A DNA stretch of 64,000 bases from Hofstenia miamia (lineage: Eukaryota; Xenacoelomorpha; Acoela). Positions 47,225 through 57,245 of this stretch are shown in pieces. The notes beneath the pieces are model-generated. The model did not search any database and was not told the DNA's origin. It saw only the letters and a program-made list of their open reading frames with translations. The translations under genes were made by a program, and so were the position numbers. The stretch covers positions 1,684,260-1,748,259 of the forward strand of contig SCFE01000022.1 of the NCBI GenBank assembly GCA_004352715.1, read 5' to 3'. How positions within the stretch are numbered: position 1 is the first letter of the stretch; the number at the start of each line of letters is the position of its first letter.

Positions 47225-48328
47225 TAGTGCATTTTCACAAGCGCGCTACAGCCCAAAAATTTTACCCTTTTATCACGGCCAAAACAGAGTTTGTGTTTTC
47301 GTGACAGTGTTTGTGTTTTCATGAGAGTGTCTGTGTTTTCATGAGAGTGTCTGTGTTTTCATGAGAGTGTTTCTGTTTTCAAGAGAGTGTTTGTGTTTTC
47401 ATGAGAGTGATTGTGTTTTCATGAGAGTGTCTGTGTTTTCATGAGAGTGTTTCTGTTTTCAAGAGAGTGTTTGTGTTTTCATGAGAGTGTTTGTGTTTTC
47501 ATGAGAGTGTCTGTGTTTTCATGAGAGTGTTTGTGTTTTCATGAGTGTGTTTGTGTTTTTATGAGAGTGTTTGTGTTTTCATGAGAGTGTTTCTGTTTTC
47601 AAGAGAGTGTTTGTGTTTTCATGAGAATGTTTGTGTTTTCATGAGAGCGTTTCTGTTTTCAAGAGAGTGTTTGTGTTTTCATGAGAGTGTTTGTGTTTTC
47701 ATGAGAGTGTTTGTGTTTTTATGAGAGTGTTTATGTTTTCATGAGAGTGTTTGTGTTTTCATGAGAGTGTTTGTGTTTTTATGAGAGTGTTTGTGTTTTC
47801 ATGAGAGTGTTTGTTTTCAAGAGAGTGTTTGTGTTTTCATGAGAGTGTTTGTGTTTTCATGAGAGTGCTCTGAAATTTGTCGGGCTATTTTATTGATTAG
47901 AATATTTCAGAGTGGTCATGTGTTTCCACGAAACGATCAAAATTTCATTCAAAAGCATTATTGCTTGATTTTCATTCATAAGTTTACTACAGTGACCGAT
48001 CATGGTTTTTTCAGAACAGAAAATCATCTCTGTGAAATTGAGCATACGACGCCTACTCCCATTAAATCACATTACAGTCCGTTCTTGAAAATGGTCAGCG
48101 GCGCCTACAGCCAAGCCCTAGTGTTCTGCGGCCATGCACACGGCCAGCTAAGGCCAAAGTGCCACCGCTAACGGCCGGCTGTGGCCAAAGATTTTCCTTC
48201 ACTACCAAAATACCGGCTAATTTTATACATGAATTGCAATTGGTAAACACGTTGTTTCAGCTTTGACGCCTAATCATAAAAATTGCCTTGGCCGAAGAAC
48301 ACTACCAAGCACTTGTGAAAATGCACTA
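47225..48328. mobile_element. 1.1 kb TIR element carrying an expanded minisatellite
   Basis: The ends 'tagtgcattttcacaagcgc' (47225) and 'gcacttgtgaaaatgcacta' (48309-48328) are inverted complements with one mismatch, flanked by TA-containing sequence. The left third is taken up by the 20 bp minisatellite at 47287-47868. The right part includes a GC-rich patch (48095-48190) with repeated 'cggccagctaaggccaaag'-like motifs. No transposase is present. The 92-codon frame at 47893-48171 lies inside it and shows no domain. Confidence 0.65.
47287..47868. repeat. Minisatellite, ~29 copies of a 20 bp unit
   Basis: The unit is 'atgagagtgtttgtgttttc'. Variants recur in an ordered way: 'gtctgtgttttc', 'gtttctgttttcaagag' and 'gtttgtgttttt', some in blocks that repeat as pairs of units. 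One unit near 47810 has lost two bases. There are no spacers, so it is not a CRISPR-like array. Confidence 0.97.
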
Positions 48329-48719
48329 TAAATGGGGAACTAATTTGAACACATTTGAATGATAGTAAAAAAGGAATAAATGTAAGCACGATTCATAAAA
48401 TATTTTTGAAGCCAAAGATCTTGGGATCTTGGTGTAAGCTTAGTGTCCCCAGACTTGAGAATCGTTCTTAAAGGCCTAGTGTAACAGTACAATAACACTA
48501 TAGTGTACAAATTCCATATTTTGAAATCTAGCAACCCAAATTTAAATATTTTTTGTTGTTAAATAGAAAATTTTAAAAAAATATTTTTTGGCTGTTAACA
48601 GCAAAGCTGCTTTCTGTCAATATTAACAACATAATGGAGTGAAGAGCAAATAATCCGAAAGGTAATGCATCAGCAGCCATTATTTCACGTTAAATTGTTA
48701 AATTTTTCAAGAATTATAT
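48329..48719. other. Non-coding spacer, no gene seen
   Basis: The short minus-strand frame at 48340-48534 has no family features. Confidence 0.35.
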
Positions 48720-49665
48720 TCTCTAAATGATATATTATGCAAAAATAAGAACGAATTCAAAAACATTTTCTGATCGTAGTATGAAATAAGATGCGAGTAA
48801 GTTTATGATATCGTACATCAAAAGTTTATACACCAATGTTCCTCTAGAAAAAGCAATAAACAGCAATATAAATTTTAAAACGCAAAAACAACGATTTACG
48901 ATCTAAATTTTAAAACAAAGACGCTATTTATACTTGCAACGAAGAATTCATTAAAGGAATTTAAGGGAGAACTTTACTTGCAAAAAGATGGTTTAACTAT
49001 GGATAATTCCTTAAGCCCAACTCTAACTAACATCTATTTAAATTTCATTGATGAAGCAATATGCATCAAATAGCATCAGATTTCATTTTTATGAAAGATA
49101 CATGGACGATATATTTGCTATAGTCATAATGAAGATGAAAAATTGATACCAACAAAAGTAAATACAATTGATGACAACATAAAATATAGTGGAAAAATAG
49201 CAACAATAATTTCCATTTTCTAAGCGTGAATATTAACAGAACATCAAACGGCTTTGTTACAGGAATTTATAGAAGGCCAACCGATACAGGTTTAGTTTTA
49301 AATTTCAATTGAAATTCACCTGTAGCATACAAAATTACACTAATTAAAGAAGCAATGCATCGAATTTTTGATGTCTCAATGACTAAGATATTCGATAAGT
49401 CCAGTGCTATTTATAAAATCAATTGCACCTGTGGTGTGAACTATATTGGATATAGTACCAGACAACTAAGCAGAAGAATGAAAGAACCCGAAAATAAGTC
49501 AACAATATCAGAATACCTAAGAAAATGTGGATTAAATGATGACATCAAAGTTTTAAGTTCTACCATCTCCAAAAATTAAAAACTAATCGAAAGTATATAC
49601 ATAAGATCAATGCAACCAAGTCTTAACACCAAAGATGATTACATAAATTTCCTCTAATCAACGTT
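48720..49665 (+). mobile_element. Penelope-like element: RT remnant plus GIY-YIG endonuclease
   Basis: From left to right, in shifting frames: KFMISYIKSLYTNVPLEKAI, then FKGELYLQKDGLTMDNSLSP with LTNIYLNFID, then FHFYERYMDDIFAI (the catalytic Y.DD box), then NNNFHFLSVNINRTSNGFV and GIYRRPTDT. This is the order of a Penelope-like reverse transcriptase. A short linker (SPVAYKITLIKEA) then leads into a frame at 49355-49579 with AIYKINCTCGVNYIGYSTRQ and LSRRMKE, the GIY-YIG domain used by these elements for integration. The linker between RT and GIY-YIG looks shorter than usual, and the 5' part before 'ctctaaatgatatattatg' is missing. The RT is disrupted by frameshifts and stops, so the element is dead. 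Confidence 0.82.
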
Positions 49666-50479
49666 TAATTTTCTATTTTGTTTGTGCGTTCTTTGTTAGG
49701 GTATGTTCTTGATTTCTAATCAGAATCGGCTGACAATTGTAATGTTATCTTAAATATTTTAACTTCATTTAAAACTAAAAAGAATGTTTCAAATACAGCT
49801 ACAACAAATAAAGGGGATTCGAAAATTCTTAAGCTTATATATGAATTTAAAAAAGAAACGCATCATTTATTTAACATGTTTAGCCACGCCGCTGCCATTT
49901 ACAAAATATTCTTCAAATTACATTTTTTATAATATTTTCGGTAAATTTAGTTTGTATTTATATTCATCTTTTTTGTTTAGGCTTGGTTCCTTCAATTCTA
50001 TATAAATTGATTCAATGATGCTTAGTTGAAAATTATCAATTGCCTTGGATAAAATTTTATATGTAAATTTCATATCACAGTTCTTTAAATGATCAGAGAT
50101 GGTCGATTGAATTTTGTGTTCTTTAATTCTTAATTGTAAATTTCTTCAAAAAAATAAAGGGGATAGTGTACTAACGATTTTTGATTAAGCAAAAATCCGC
50201 AGTGTAGCACACAAAAATCCGGACAAACGTTTAAATAAAAATCCACGACGTAACATGCCACTTCAAGTATATTTTTTTGAAAATAATTTTAGTAGAAAAT
50301 TATTCTACTAAGAATGGAAAACGTTTATATTGTATTAATGATGCTTCATATTTCATAAGATACTTTCCATTAATAAAATTTTGGGATATCTCAAACCAGC
50401 GCTCACCTTATAGTAAACTGCAATTCCCCTATATGCGTGTTCAACTTATCATTCGAAGACATCCAAATTCAGTAAAGTG
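49666..50479. other. Penelope-associated non-coding sequence and spacer
   Basis: The segment 49853-49886, read as its complement ('catgttaaataaatgatgcg'), and 49905-49970 match 53597-53632 and 53460-53545 respectively. This same non-coding module beside Penelope-like fragments suggests it belongs to the element's end. Frames at 49784-50005 and 50277-50480 are not supported as genes. Confidence 0.45.
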
Positions 50480-50875
50480 AAGTTCAAGAAGCATTTTCTT
50501 AAAAATTAATTTTTAAACTCAGCAGTTGATCCATGGAATAACTTACCAATTGAAATAAAGCGAATCAAAAAGCGAATTAAATTTAAAAATCAAATTAATA
50601 ACTACCTCCTTAAACAATATATCCCTAAAATAGGTTCTACATCATGGAAAGGATTCCAGATCTTTAAAAGATATCATTAATTAGCAATAAACTGGGTAAA
50701 CTGATAATTCCAAATCCATGTTCTTTCTTATTATGTTTTTCTAGTTTTGTGTATTTTATGTTGTTATTGACGCATTAAGTGTAGTATTACAACTTTTGTT
50801 GAGGTGTAAAATTATGCCAATGTGCTACACTTAATAAGAAATTCTATTCTATTCTATTCAGCGGTTTGTTCTCTC
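50480..50875 (+). mobile_element. LINE 3' end with (ATTCT)n tail
   Basis: About 50480-50680 reads KFKKHFLKN, a stop, then NSAVDPWNNLPIEIKRIK and FKNQINNYLLKQYIP, ending in KGFQIFKRYH and a stop. WN.LP.EI followed by FK......L is the typical C-terminal end of a CR1/Jockey-like reverse transcriptase. The element ends at 'ttctattctattctattc', a microsatellite tail. It is 5'-truncated and contains a stop, so it is dead. Confidence 0.7.
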
Positions 50876-51299
50876 GGATTTTCCAGACGAAAATCAAATA
50901 TTACTAAATTAGGTTATACTTTAAAAGATAGACATAAAGTGCTTATTACATCTGCATTTTTAAGTAATAATTGAAATATATTTACAAGTTACAGCCAATA
51001 TGTAAATACAAAATTGTTTCTACCCGTAACGTGACGTGACAAATTATTATTGTAGTCAAATCTCTGAATAGTGTAACCACAATTTGCATGGGTATTATAA
51101 CTAAATACAATTGATTGCAAAAGTTCCCTTTTAATTGAATTGATGGAAACTTTGTAGGGAATGAAGTTAATACGAGTATTAGGGTTATATCAATTTTACA
51201 CTAAATAGATACTTGACTCTTAATTTATTAATATTTTGTAATTTACCGTTTGAGTGCAACTGCTATCTTCTTAAACCACATGGACAACTTTAAGATCTA
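50876..51299. other. Non-coding, no gene seen
   Basis: AT-rich sequence between the LINE tail and the Penelope-like fragment. Confidence 0.4.
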
Positions 51300-51852
51300 A
51301 TTAAAGAAGAATGACTATCCAAATAATTTCATAGATCGACATATTAAGAAATCATTAGAAGACATTTTAATTAAAAACAAAAGATCAAAAAACAAACTAA
51401 TTATAAACATTGTTTTAAGATCGAATATAGAGGCCTTCACACTGAAAACATGATCAAAGAACTAAAAAAATATCAATAATTAAAGAAAATGTTAGAGTTA
51501 TATATAACAATCATAAGCTAAGAACAAAATTTCAATTAAAATCTACAACTAAAGAAACCAATAAGTCAAATATAATTTATCAAATCAAATGCACCTGTGG
51601 TGAAGATTATATTGGTTTTTCTAGTAGGCAACTATCAAGAAGAATTAAAGAACATGAGACCAGGTCTAATATATCTAATCATCTAAATAAATGCGGACTA
51701 AATTTTGAAATAAAAATATTACATCAGACGTCACGATCAAGTAATTTAAAAATTATGGAGAGTATTCTTATAAAATCCTTGCAACCAAGTTTAAACACAA
51801 AAGAAGACTATATTTATAAATTAAATTTGCCACTTTTTAAAATTTAAAAAAT
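51300..51852 (+). mobile_element. Penelope-like element 3' end with GIY-YIG domain
   Basis: From about 51305 the plus strand reads KKNDYPNNFIDRHIKKSLED, then INIVLRSNIEAFTLKT and a stop. After a shift it reads ENVRVIYNNHKLRTKFQLKS, then SNIIYQIKCTCGEDYIGFSS, RQLSRRIKEHETRSNISNHL and MESILIKSLQPSLNTKEDY, ending at a stop. This is the RT C-terminus and complete GIY-YIG endonuclease region of a Penelope-like element (IYQIKC...YIG, R..SRRI.EH, E...I). It has no ATG of its own because it is 5'-truncated. It is a different copy from 48720-49665 but clearly the same family. Confidence 0.85.
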
Positions 51853-51853
51853 N

Positions 51854-52291
51854 TTAAGATCGAATATAGAGGCCTTCACACTGAAAACATGATCAAAGAA
51901 CTAAAAAAATATCAATAATTAAAGAAAATGTTAGAGTTATATATAACAATCATAAGCTAAGAACAAAATTTCAATTAAAATCTACAACTAAAGAAACCAA
52001 TAAGTCAAATATAATTTATCAAATCAAATGCACCTGTGGTGAAGATTATATTGGTTTTTCTAGTAGGCAACTATCAAGAAGAATTAAAGAACATGAGACC
52101 AGGTCTAATATATCTAATCATCTAAATAAATGCGGACTAAATTTTGAAATAAAAATATTACATCAGACGTCACGATCAAGTAATTTAAAAATTATGGAGA
52201 GTATTCTTATAAAATCCTTGCAACCAAGTTTAAACACAAAAGAAGACTATATTTATAAATTAAATTTGCCACTTTTTAAAATTTAAAAAAT
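51854..52291 (+). repeat. Exact second copy of 51415-51852 after a single N (likely assembly duplication)
   Basis: 438 bases starting 'ttaagatcgaatatagaggc' are repeated without visible difference from 51415-51852; the only base between them is an N at 51853. A genuine tandem duplication ending exactly at an N is unlikely. The GIY-YIG frame here should not be counted as a second gene fragment. Confidence 0.85.
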
Positions 52292-53069
52292 AATTATTAT
52301 TGTAAAATCTAGTAAATTTAGAGGGAATAATTTGTAAAACTGACAATGACTTTGTAAGTCGAAATATATTTCTGCATGTTCTTATTAAGGTTAATTAAGC
52401 AAAACATTAGTTGGCAGTAGTCTATGTGTATGTATTGTAATTAAATTCTTGAAATTCAGAGGCGGAAACAGCCTATCCTCAGCTAATATTAAAAAAATCA
52501 TTAAAATGGTGGCATAAGAATTACATAAAAATATTTAATGTCGAATTATGCACTTAGCAATATATAGCACCTTGAGCCACTCCGAAATATATTTCATGTT
52601 TAATAAAACAAATTTGCCTTTACAAGACAAATACAATTTTTAATATTGTCACAATTTAGAATATGCATTCAAACAGGTGTTAATATTTGGTATATTACAC
52701 ACATAATTTTTAATTCGTTTGAAATACGACGACTCCAGTTGACAATATGACAGCTATAGTCTACATTTAACATGAGAACCTTACTACTGATTGTCTGCAT
52801 AAATTAATGAATATTATTTATAATAAACCAGTAGAAATATTTCCAGACTAGTAAACAATATCGATCATAGTAAAATACTAAAAGTTTTTAACTATTTTAC
52901 TCAACATTTAGAAGTTTAAAAAAATAATTTAAAAATCAAAATCTCTGAATGTCACACGAAATATTTTAAACTAACTTTGTAATTGTTACGAGAACAAAAT
53001 GTAGCTGCTACAAACTAAATATATTTACACAATTAAATCCCTATTCATAAATTGCATTGAATTGATTGG
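52292..53069. other. Sequence downstream of the ZYG11/ZER1-like exon, no gene seen
   Basis: AT-rich. It should contain the 3' UTR of the minus-strand exon. Confidence 0.4.
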
Positions 53070-53260
53070 TTAGATCTCCATGGCATTATTGAAAGAGTCC
53101 ATTGAAACCGTGTCGAAGTTATTATCGAGTTCATCGGCACGCAGGATATCGAGGAGTTTATTTGATAATCTGATTACATCTGAATGTTGGGTAGAGACCA
53201 AAACGTCGTTCAAAATATTGATTCCATTTTCTCTTTTCAGCATGTCACAATACTTATTGG
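53070..53260 (-). CDS. Terminal exon of a probable ZYG11/ZER1-family protein
   Basis: A strong acceptor on the minus strand (ttttattttttattttag) is followed by CC AAT AAG TAT TGT, so the intron falls in phase 1. The exon encodes about 63 residues, NKYCDMLKRENGINILNDVL, then HSDVIRLSNKLLDIL and an acidic tail ending NNAMEI and a stop. The pattern KYC.(L/M)L..E.GI..L.D....  ....L..K.L is what I recall from the last armadillo-like repeat of ZYG11/ZER1 proteins, substrate receptors of CUL2 ubiquitin ligases that recognise N-terminal degrons. No upstream exon could be placed with confidence; they would lie at higher coordinates. A chance ORF extended through the acceptor would add MCVFDSLCRLLFFIL, which is probably intron. 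Family assignment is tentative. Confidence 0.5.
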
Positions 53261-53261
53261 C

Positions 53262-55385
53262 TAAAATAAAAAATAAAAGCCGACACAAGCTATCAAAGAC
53301 ACACAAGTAAAGTTAGTTACAAATCATGTTTTAGGGCAACTTCATTTCGAAATTGGAGTAAATTCTATACGTGAAGGAATAATGATATAAAATAAATACC
53401 ACAACGTTTGTCTTACACACAAATATCAAATATAAACAATAATTTTTTCCACTATAAAACTTACAAAATATTCATCAAATTACATATTTTTATATATTTT
53501 TTTATAATATTTTCGGTAAATTTAGTTTGTATTTATATTCATCTTTTTTATTGTAAATTTTATAGTGGGAAACTTTTTGAAAATGGCAGCATCATGCCGA
53601 AACATGTTAAATAAATGATGCGTTTTTTTATAAACAATAATTGTCAATTTCTTTCATAATTTTGAATTAAGTTAAAATATTTAGAAAATAAAATGCTGAT
53701 GACTCGCTTTTGCAAAGTTAACCTACAAGTATTTCGAGGCAAGAGATGATAAAGAAAACTTATGTCTTTGAGATCTAACAGAATGCAGTTTTGGTTTAAT
53801 ATCTAAACGAATTGCACATATTGAATGTATTTAGAATAAACTAAAGTATGGCATAAATTGTTAAAACCGATATTAACAGTGCTCCTGATGTACTTCAGAA
53901 TTTTAACCTTGTTTCATGTACTAAATTTCTTCTATAGAGTATAACTACCTTGATTCATTCTGTATGCAAGGTCCATTACATTACTAAAAATGGAATAAAT
54001 ACAAATACTACGGGTGTGTGTATTATGTTTTGTATTATATTTGTATTATATTTGTTGGAACCATGACTCGAGATAATATATAAACCAGTGAAGTGTTTAT
54101 TAAATGGTGGTCATATTTTTTAATAGAGTTTGGATTTTTTCGTGTAAAAAGACGCTTTCTTGGATTCATTAAATCATGAATCTTATGCATATTGTGAAGC
54201 AACTAGGTTTTTACAGATGCTTCGTCTGAAAATGGGGGTTTAGAATCGAAATATCACTCGGTAACGTAAATTTACACATTGAGAAGTGGTACTATTTGAT
54301 TGCGACATCAACTATGTTAGACTAAGCATATTCAGGAGAGAATAGCAAAGAATCTTAAGGCGTCAGGAGCTTAAATCTGTAAATATTCATTTTGAATTGG
54401 AACGATAATTCGATTTAAAACGGCATTTAAATCTGCCTACATGTATAACTCAAACTAAGAATACATGTAACAAAGAAGTCAGAACTATAATGCAACATTA
54501 AAAATATTTCGGAGTATTATTATCAAAGAGAAACGCATGCTCTCTAAACAGTGTTGATAATTTAAATGTAATTGTCTTGAAGAGTCTTAAACTCCGTTTA
54601 TATCAGATCAATAAATCTAATATGATTTTTAAGCCAAATGTAGCAAAAACAAAGGTAGAAACTCTAATTTGGTAATTCAAACCAATCTCTTAAATGTTAA
54701 GAGCCTGAAAAAATATATATCTATATATGTATATTGTAGAATACTGGACTTGTGGTAGAAGCACGTGCAACACTCAGCAAGCATTCTATTTTCAGAAATA
54801 ATAAAGAACCGATGAAACCACTGATTGATTATGTACTTCGATCTTTTGAGAAAACAAGAGCATGTTCAATCCATAGATTACAACAATAGATATTCTGAGA
54901 ACAAATTAATCCAAACTTCTTCTTACAGAACCATGGCCTCTGGTCGAAGCAATAAACCATTTCCAATACCTAATTCTCAGCTCATTTTAGACTAGAGAAA
55001 ATGCAATAATTATAGCTACATGCAAACCGCGCTTCCTAACCGTACTCATCCTTATACCTAATACCTACTATCACCTAGAATAGAGGAGTCAAACCAGAAG
55101 GCCATTTAGAGCCTCCGGTTATCTTACCTGTCGCCCCAAGTGATACCCTAAGTGTTGATCATACTGATCAATAACATAATATAAATAAATATAATACAGA
55201 TATTAAATGGAGAATTTAGAAAAAAGTTATTATCCAAAAAATGCTAAAACAAGAAGTTAGTTAATTATACGGTTGGGGAAATTTATAATAAAATACAAAG
55301 CAACTACAAGCTAGGGTAGCAAAACTTAAATTAACAGAAATTTACACTTTCTATTGACAAATAATAATCAACAGCGTAACTCACT
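53262..55385. other. Mostly non-coding; Penelope-associated module at 53450-53632
   Basis: The segment 53450-53632 is bounded by 'cactataaaact' and 'aattttatagtgggaaac', a possible short hairpin, and ends 'catgttaaataaatgatgcg'. It shares sequence in inverted orientation with 49853-49990. The stretch 54735-55140 has fragments of possible old coding (for example KEPMKPLIDYVLRSFEKTRA) without an identifiable family. Confidence 0.4.
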
Positions 55386-55589
55386 TGTTATAAAGCGATG
55401 AGTAATAACAGAACAGATTAGCAAAAGATACAGCGATGTCTGCAATTTAAATTTACGCACGTAAATGGCTTCCTCGTACGAGCGACCGATCAAATTACAA
55501 AAGGATATTCATCACTTATTGTACGATAACAAGTATTATTAATTAGCCACTAAATGTTGCTTTTACAAATATGATGCAAATATACTACA
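55386..55589 (-). repeat. LTR of a Ty3/gypsy element (second copy of the family)
   Basis: 204 bases, TG...CA on the minus strand ('tgtagtatatttgcatcat' to 'ttataaca'), with 6 visible differences from the LTR at 59490-59693. It is followed at 55590-55684 by a stub of RT-region sequence ('gatccatgatgcgtatgtca', 'cagcaatgatatcgtc') that also follows the truncated LTR at 55866-55980. It is therefore a remnant of a second copy with the same RT-to-LTR junction. Confidence 0.85.
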
Positions 55590-55684
55590 CACCCAATCAG
55601 GCTCAGACTACGATCCATGATGCGTATGTCAGCTTATTTTATGAGATTCAGCAATGATATCGTCTAATTCTTTTCTGCCCGTGC

Positions 55685-55865
55685 CAGGCCTGCATCAACA
55701 TGAAAAAAATCAGGCCCGGGCCCGGTGACAAAATTTATCCTTTAAAAATGGCCATTAATTTTTCATTAATGGCCATAAATAATTTTTTGTTTTCCCCATT
55801 TCCATTAATGGATTTTTAAGAAATTTTAATTCCATTAAATTAAAATTAATTTTTAAGCAGCCCTG
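55685..55865. mobile_element. Short TIR-like insert (CAGG[CG]CTGC ends) between two gypsy copies
   Basis: It starts 'caggcctgcatcaacat' and ends 'ttaagcagccctg', whose reverse complement is cagggctgc. It contains 'ggcccgggcccgg' and repeated 'ccattaat' motifs that can fold ('ttaatttttcattaatggcc'). The ends look hAT-like. No 8 bp duplication is present, perhaps because the flanks belong to different gypsy copies. Confidence 0.45.
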
Positions 55866-55980
55866 CAAATTACAAAAGGATATTCATCACTAATTGTACA
55901 ATAACAAGTATCGGAATCTATTATTAATTAGACACTAAATGTTACTTTTACAATTACAAATATGATGCAAATATACTACA
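55866..55980 (-). repeat. Truncated 3' LTR of the main gypsy element
   Basis: Matches the first ~110 bases of the 204 bp LTR (minus-strand orientation), with an extra 'cggaatcta' near 55915 and a few substitutions. It is directly joined to the RT remnant at 55981 onward, so the RNase H, integrase and remaining RT sequence is missing. Confidence 0.8.
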
Positions 55981-56701
55981 CATCCACCCAGCTCAGATTT
56001 GGATCCATGATGCGTATATCAGTTTATTTTATGAGTTTCAGCAATGATATCGTCGAATTTTTTGTTTTTATCCATGAGAACTTGAGTAACATAACGTTGA
56101 AATGTGGCAGGGTGCGTTTGATAAACCGAACGCCACGCATGGCGTAATGAAGGCCGTTTTTTCAATATCGTCGGGATGCATAGGAGCTTTCCAATAGGCT
56201 TTGCATAAATCGAGACTTGAGAATATTTTAAATTTACTGGCATTATAAAGAATATCATCTATTCTTGGTAAATTATAAACGTCATTAACAGTTAATATAC
56301 TTAAGTTTTCGGCAGTCTATACACAATCGTGTTTTATTTCCTCGAGTAACGAAAACTGTAGGTGATGCATAGAAACTATCACCTTTACGTATAATACCGT
56401 TATTTATTAATTATGTAATTGTCTTTAGATATTCTTCCTTGTGGTTTTCTGGAACACAATGAACTGGCTGTCTAATTGGTTTATTGGAAGTTGTTTTGAT
56501 GTGACGGTATTCACCTACTGCCTGTCCAACACTAATTGTGCCAAACTTGAATGCTTCATTGTATTTTGTAAGCAGGCAAATATCTTTAACTTTATCAGTT
56601 TTACTTAATAAAGCTGTGATTAGACATCCGTTGTTAACATATGAAACAGTAGATAAAGTAGCTAATTTCTTTGCATTGTATCCACTATAATGAGAAATCA
56701 T
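55981..56701 (-). pseudogene. Ty3/gypsy reverse transcriptase, truncated and frameshifted
   Basis: On the minus strand: VGEYRHIKTTSNKPIRQPVH, then CVPENHKEEYLKTIT, a stop, LINNGIIRKGDSFYASPTVF and RLCIDCRKLKYIN. This is the pre-RT segment, the first RT motif and the V.D.R.LN palm motif. It continues VYNLPRIDDIL, then FKIFSSLDLCKAYWKAPMHP (SSLDL..AYWQ) and DDIEKTAFITP. After a small deletion come FGLSNAP and TFQRYVTQVLMDKN in another frame. It ends before the YxDD box and runs into LTR sequence. Inactive. Confidence 0.88.
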
Positions 56702-56982
56702 GTAATCACCATTTATAGAATTATTTCCGCTTTAGCTTTAATCATTTTCCAATGATAAGATTCAATTCTTAATACTTCTATAATTGAAATTATATAGAAT
56801 TGGGATCTTTAAAAAATAAATTTTTTCGTATGGCATTATTATTGTGATAGTGTTATCCTCGAAATTTATAATACAATCATTATCTTCTAAGAAGTCACGT
56901 CCTAATATCAATTGATATGGTAATTGCCAGTTCGTAGTATCAATTACAATTAAATATTATTCGAAGATTTTACATTTAATTT
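56702..56982 (-). pseudogene. gypsy pol region between protease and RT, degraded
   Basis: AT-rich decayed coding between the aspartic protease and the RT of the same element. No intact frame and no extra domain is visible. Confidence 0.4.
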
Positions 56983-57180
56983 AAATTTTAACATTTTTGA
57001 TATATCCTTTTATAGTTAAGTAATCACCACTAGCAGAAATTAATCTGTAATTTTCTTTTGTTAAATATTTACGCGTTATACCAATAGAATTAGCGCAGGT
57101 ATCAGCTATGACAGAATGTGCAGCTCCTGTATCAATAATTGCTTCAACAACTATACTGTTTACAGTTAGTGGGATAGATT
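56983..57180 (-). pseudogene. Retroviral-type aspartic protease of the gypsy element
   Basis: The minus strand reads IPLTVNSIVVEAIIDTGAAH, then SVIADTCANSIGI, then ENYRLISASGDYLTIKGYIK and NVKI before a stop. DTGA is the active-site motif of clan AA proteases, and the following S.I and the ASG..L...G sequence fit the flap region. The frame is closed on both sides, so it is only a remnant of a gag-pol protein. It lies between the RT (lower coordinates) and the TTAA-flanked insertion. Confidence 0.85.
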
Positions 57181-57245
57181 TTTAATGTCAAGTTTGTTGA
57201 AATTAATATCTCTCCTGCTCGTTCTGGAGTTGGCGCTCTTACTCG

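Noticed and set aside
47287-47868. Possible CRISPR-like array
   Set aside because: The 20 bp units are contiguous with no unique spacers, and the context is eukaryotic; it is a minisatellite.
53940-53990. Candidate 35-base exon upstream of the ZYG11/ZER1-like exon (NVMDLAYRMNQ)
   Set aside because: Splice signals and phase would fit, but the residues do not resemble the expected repeat and such short matches arise by chance.
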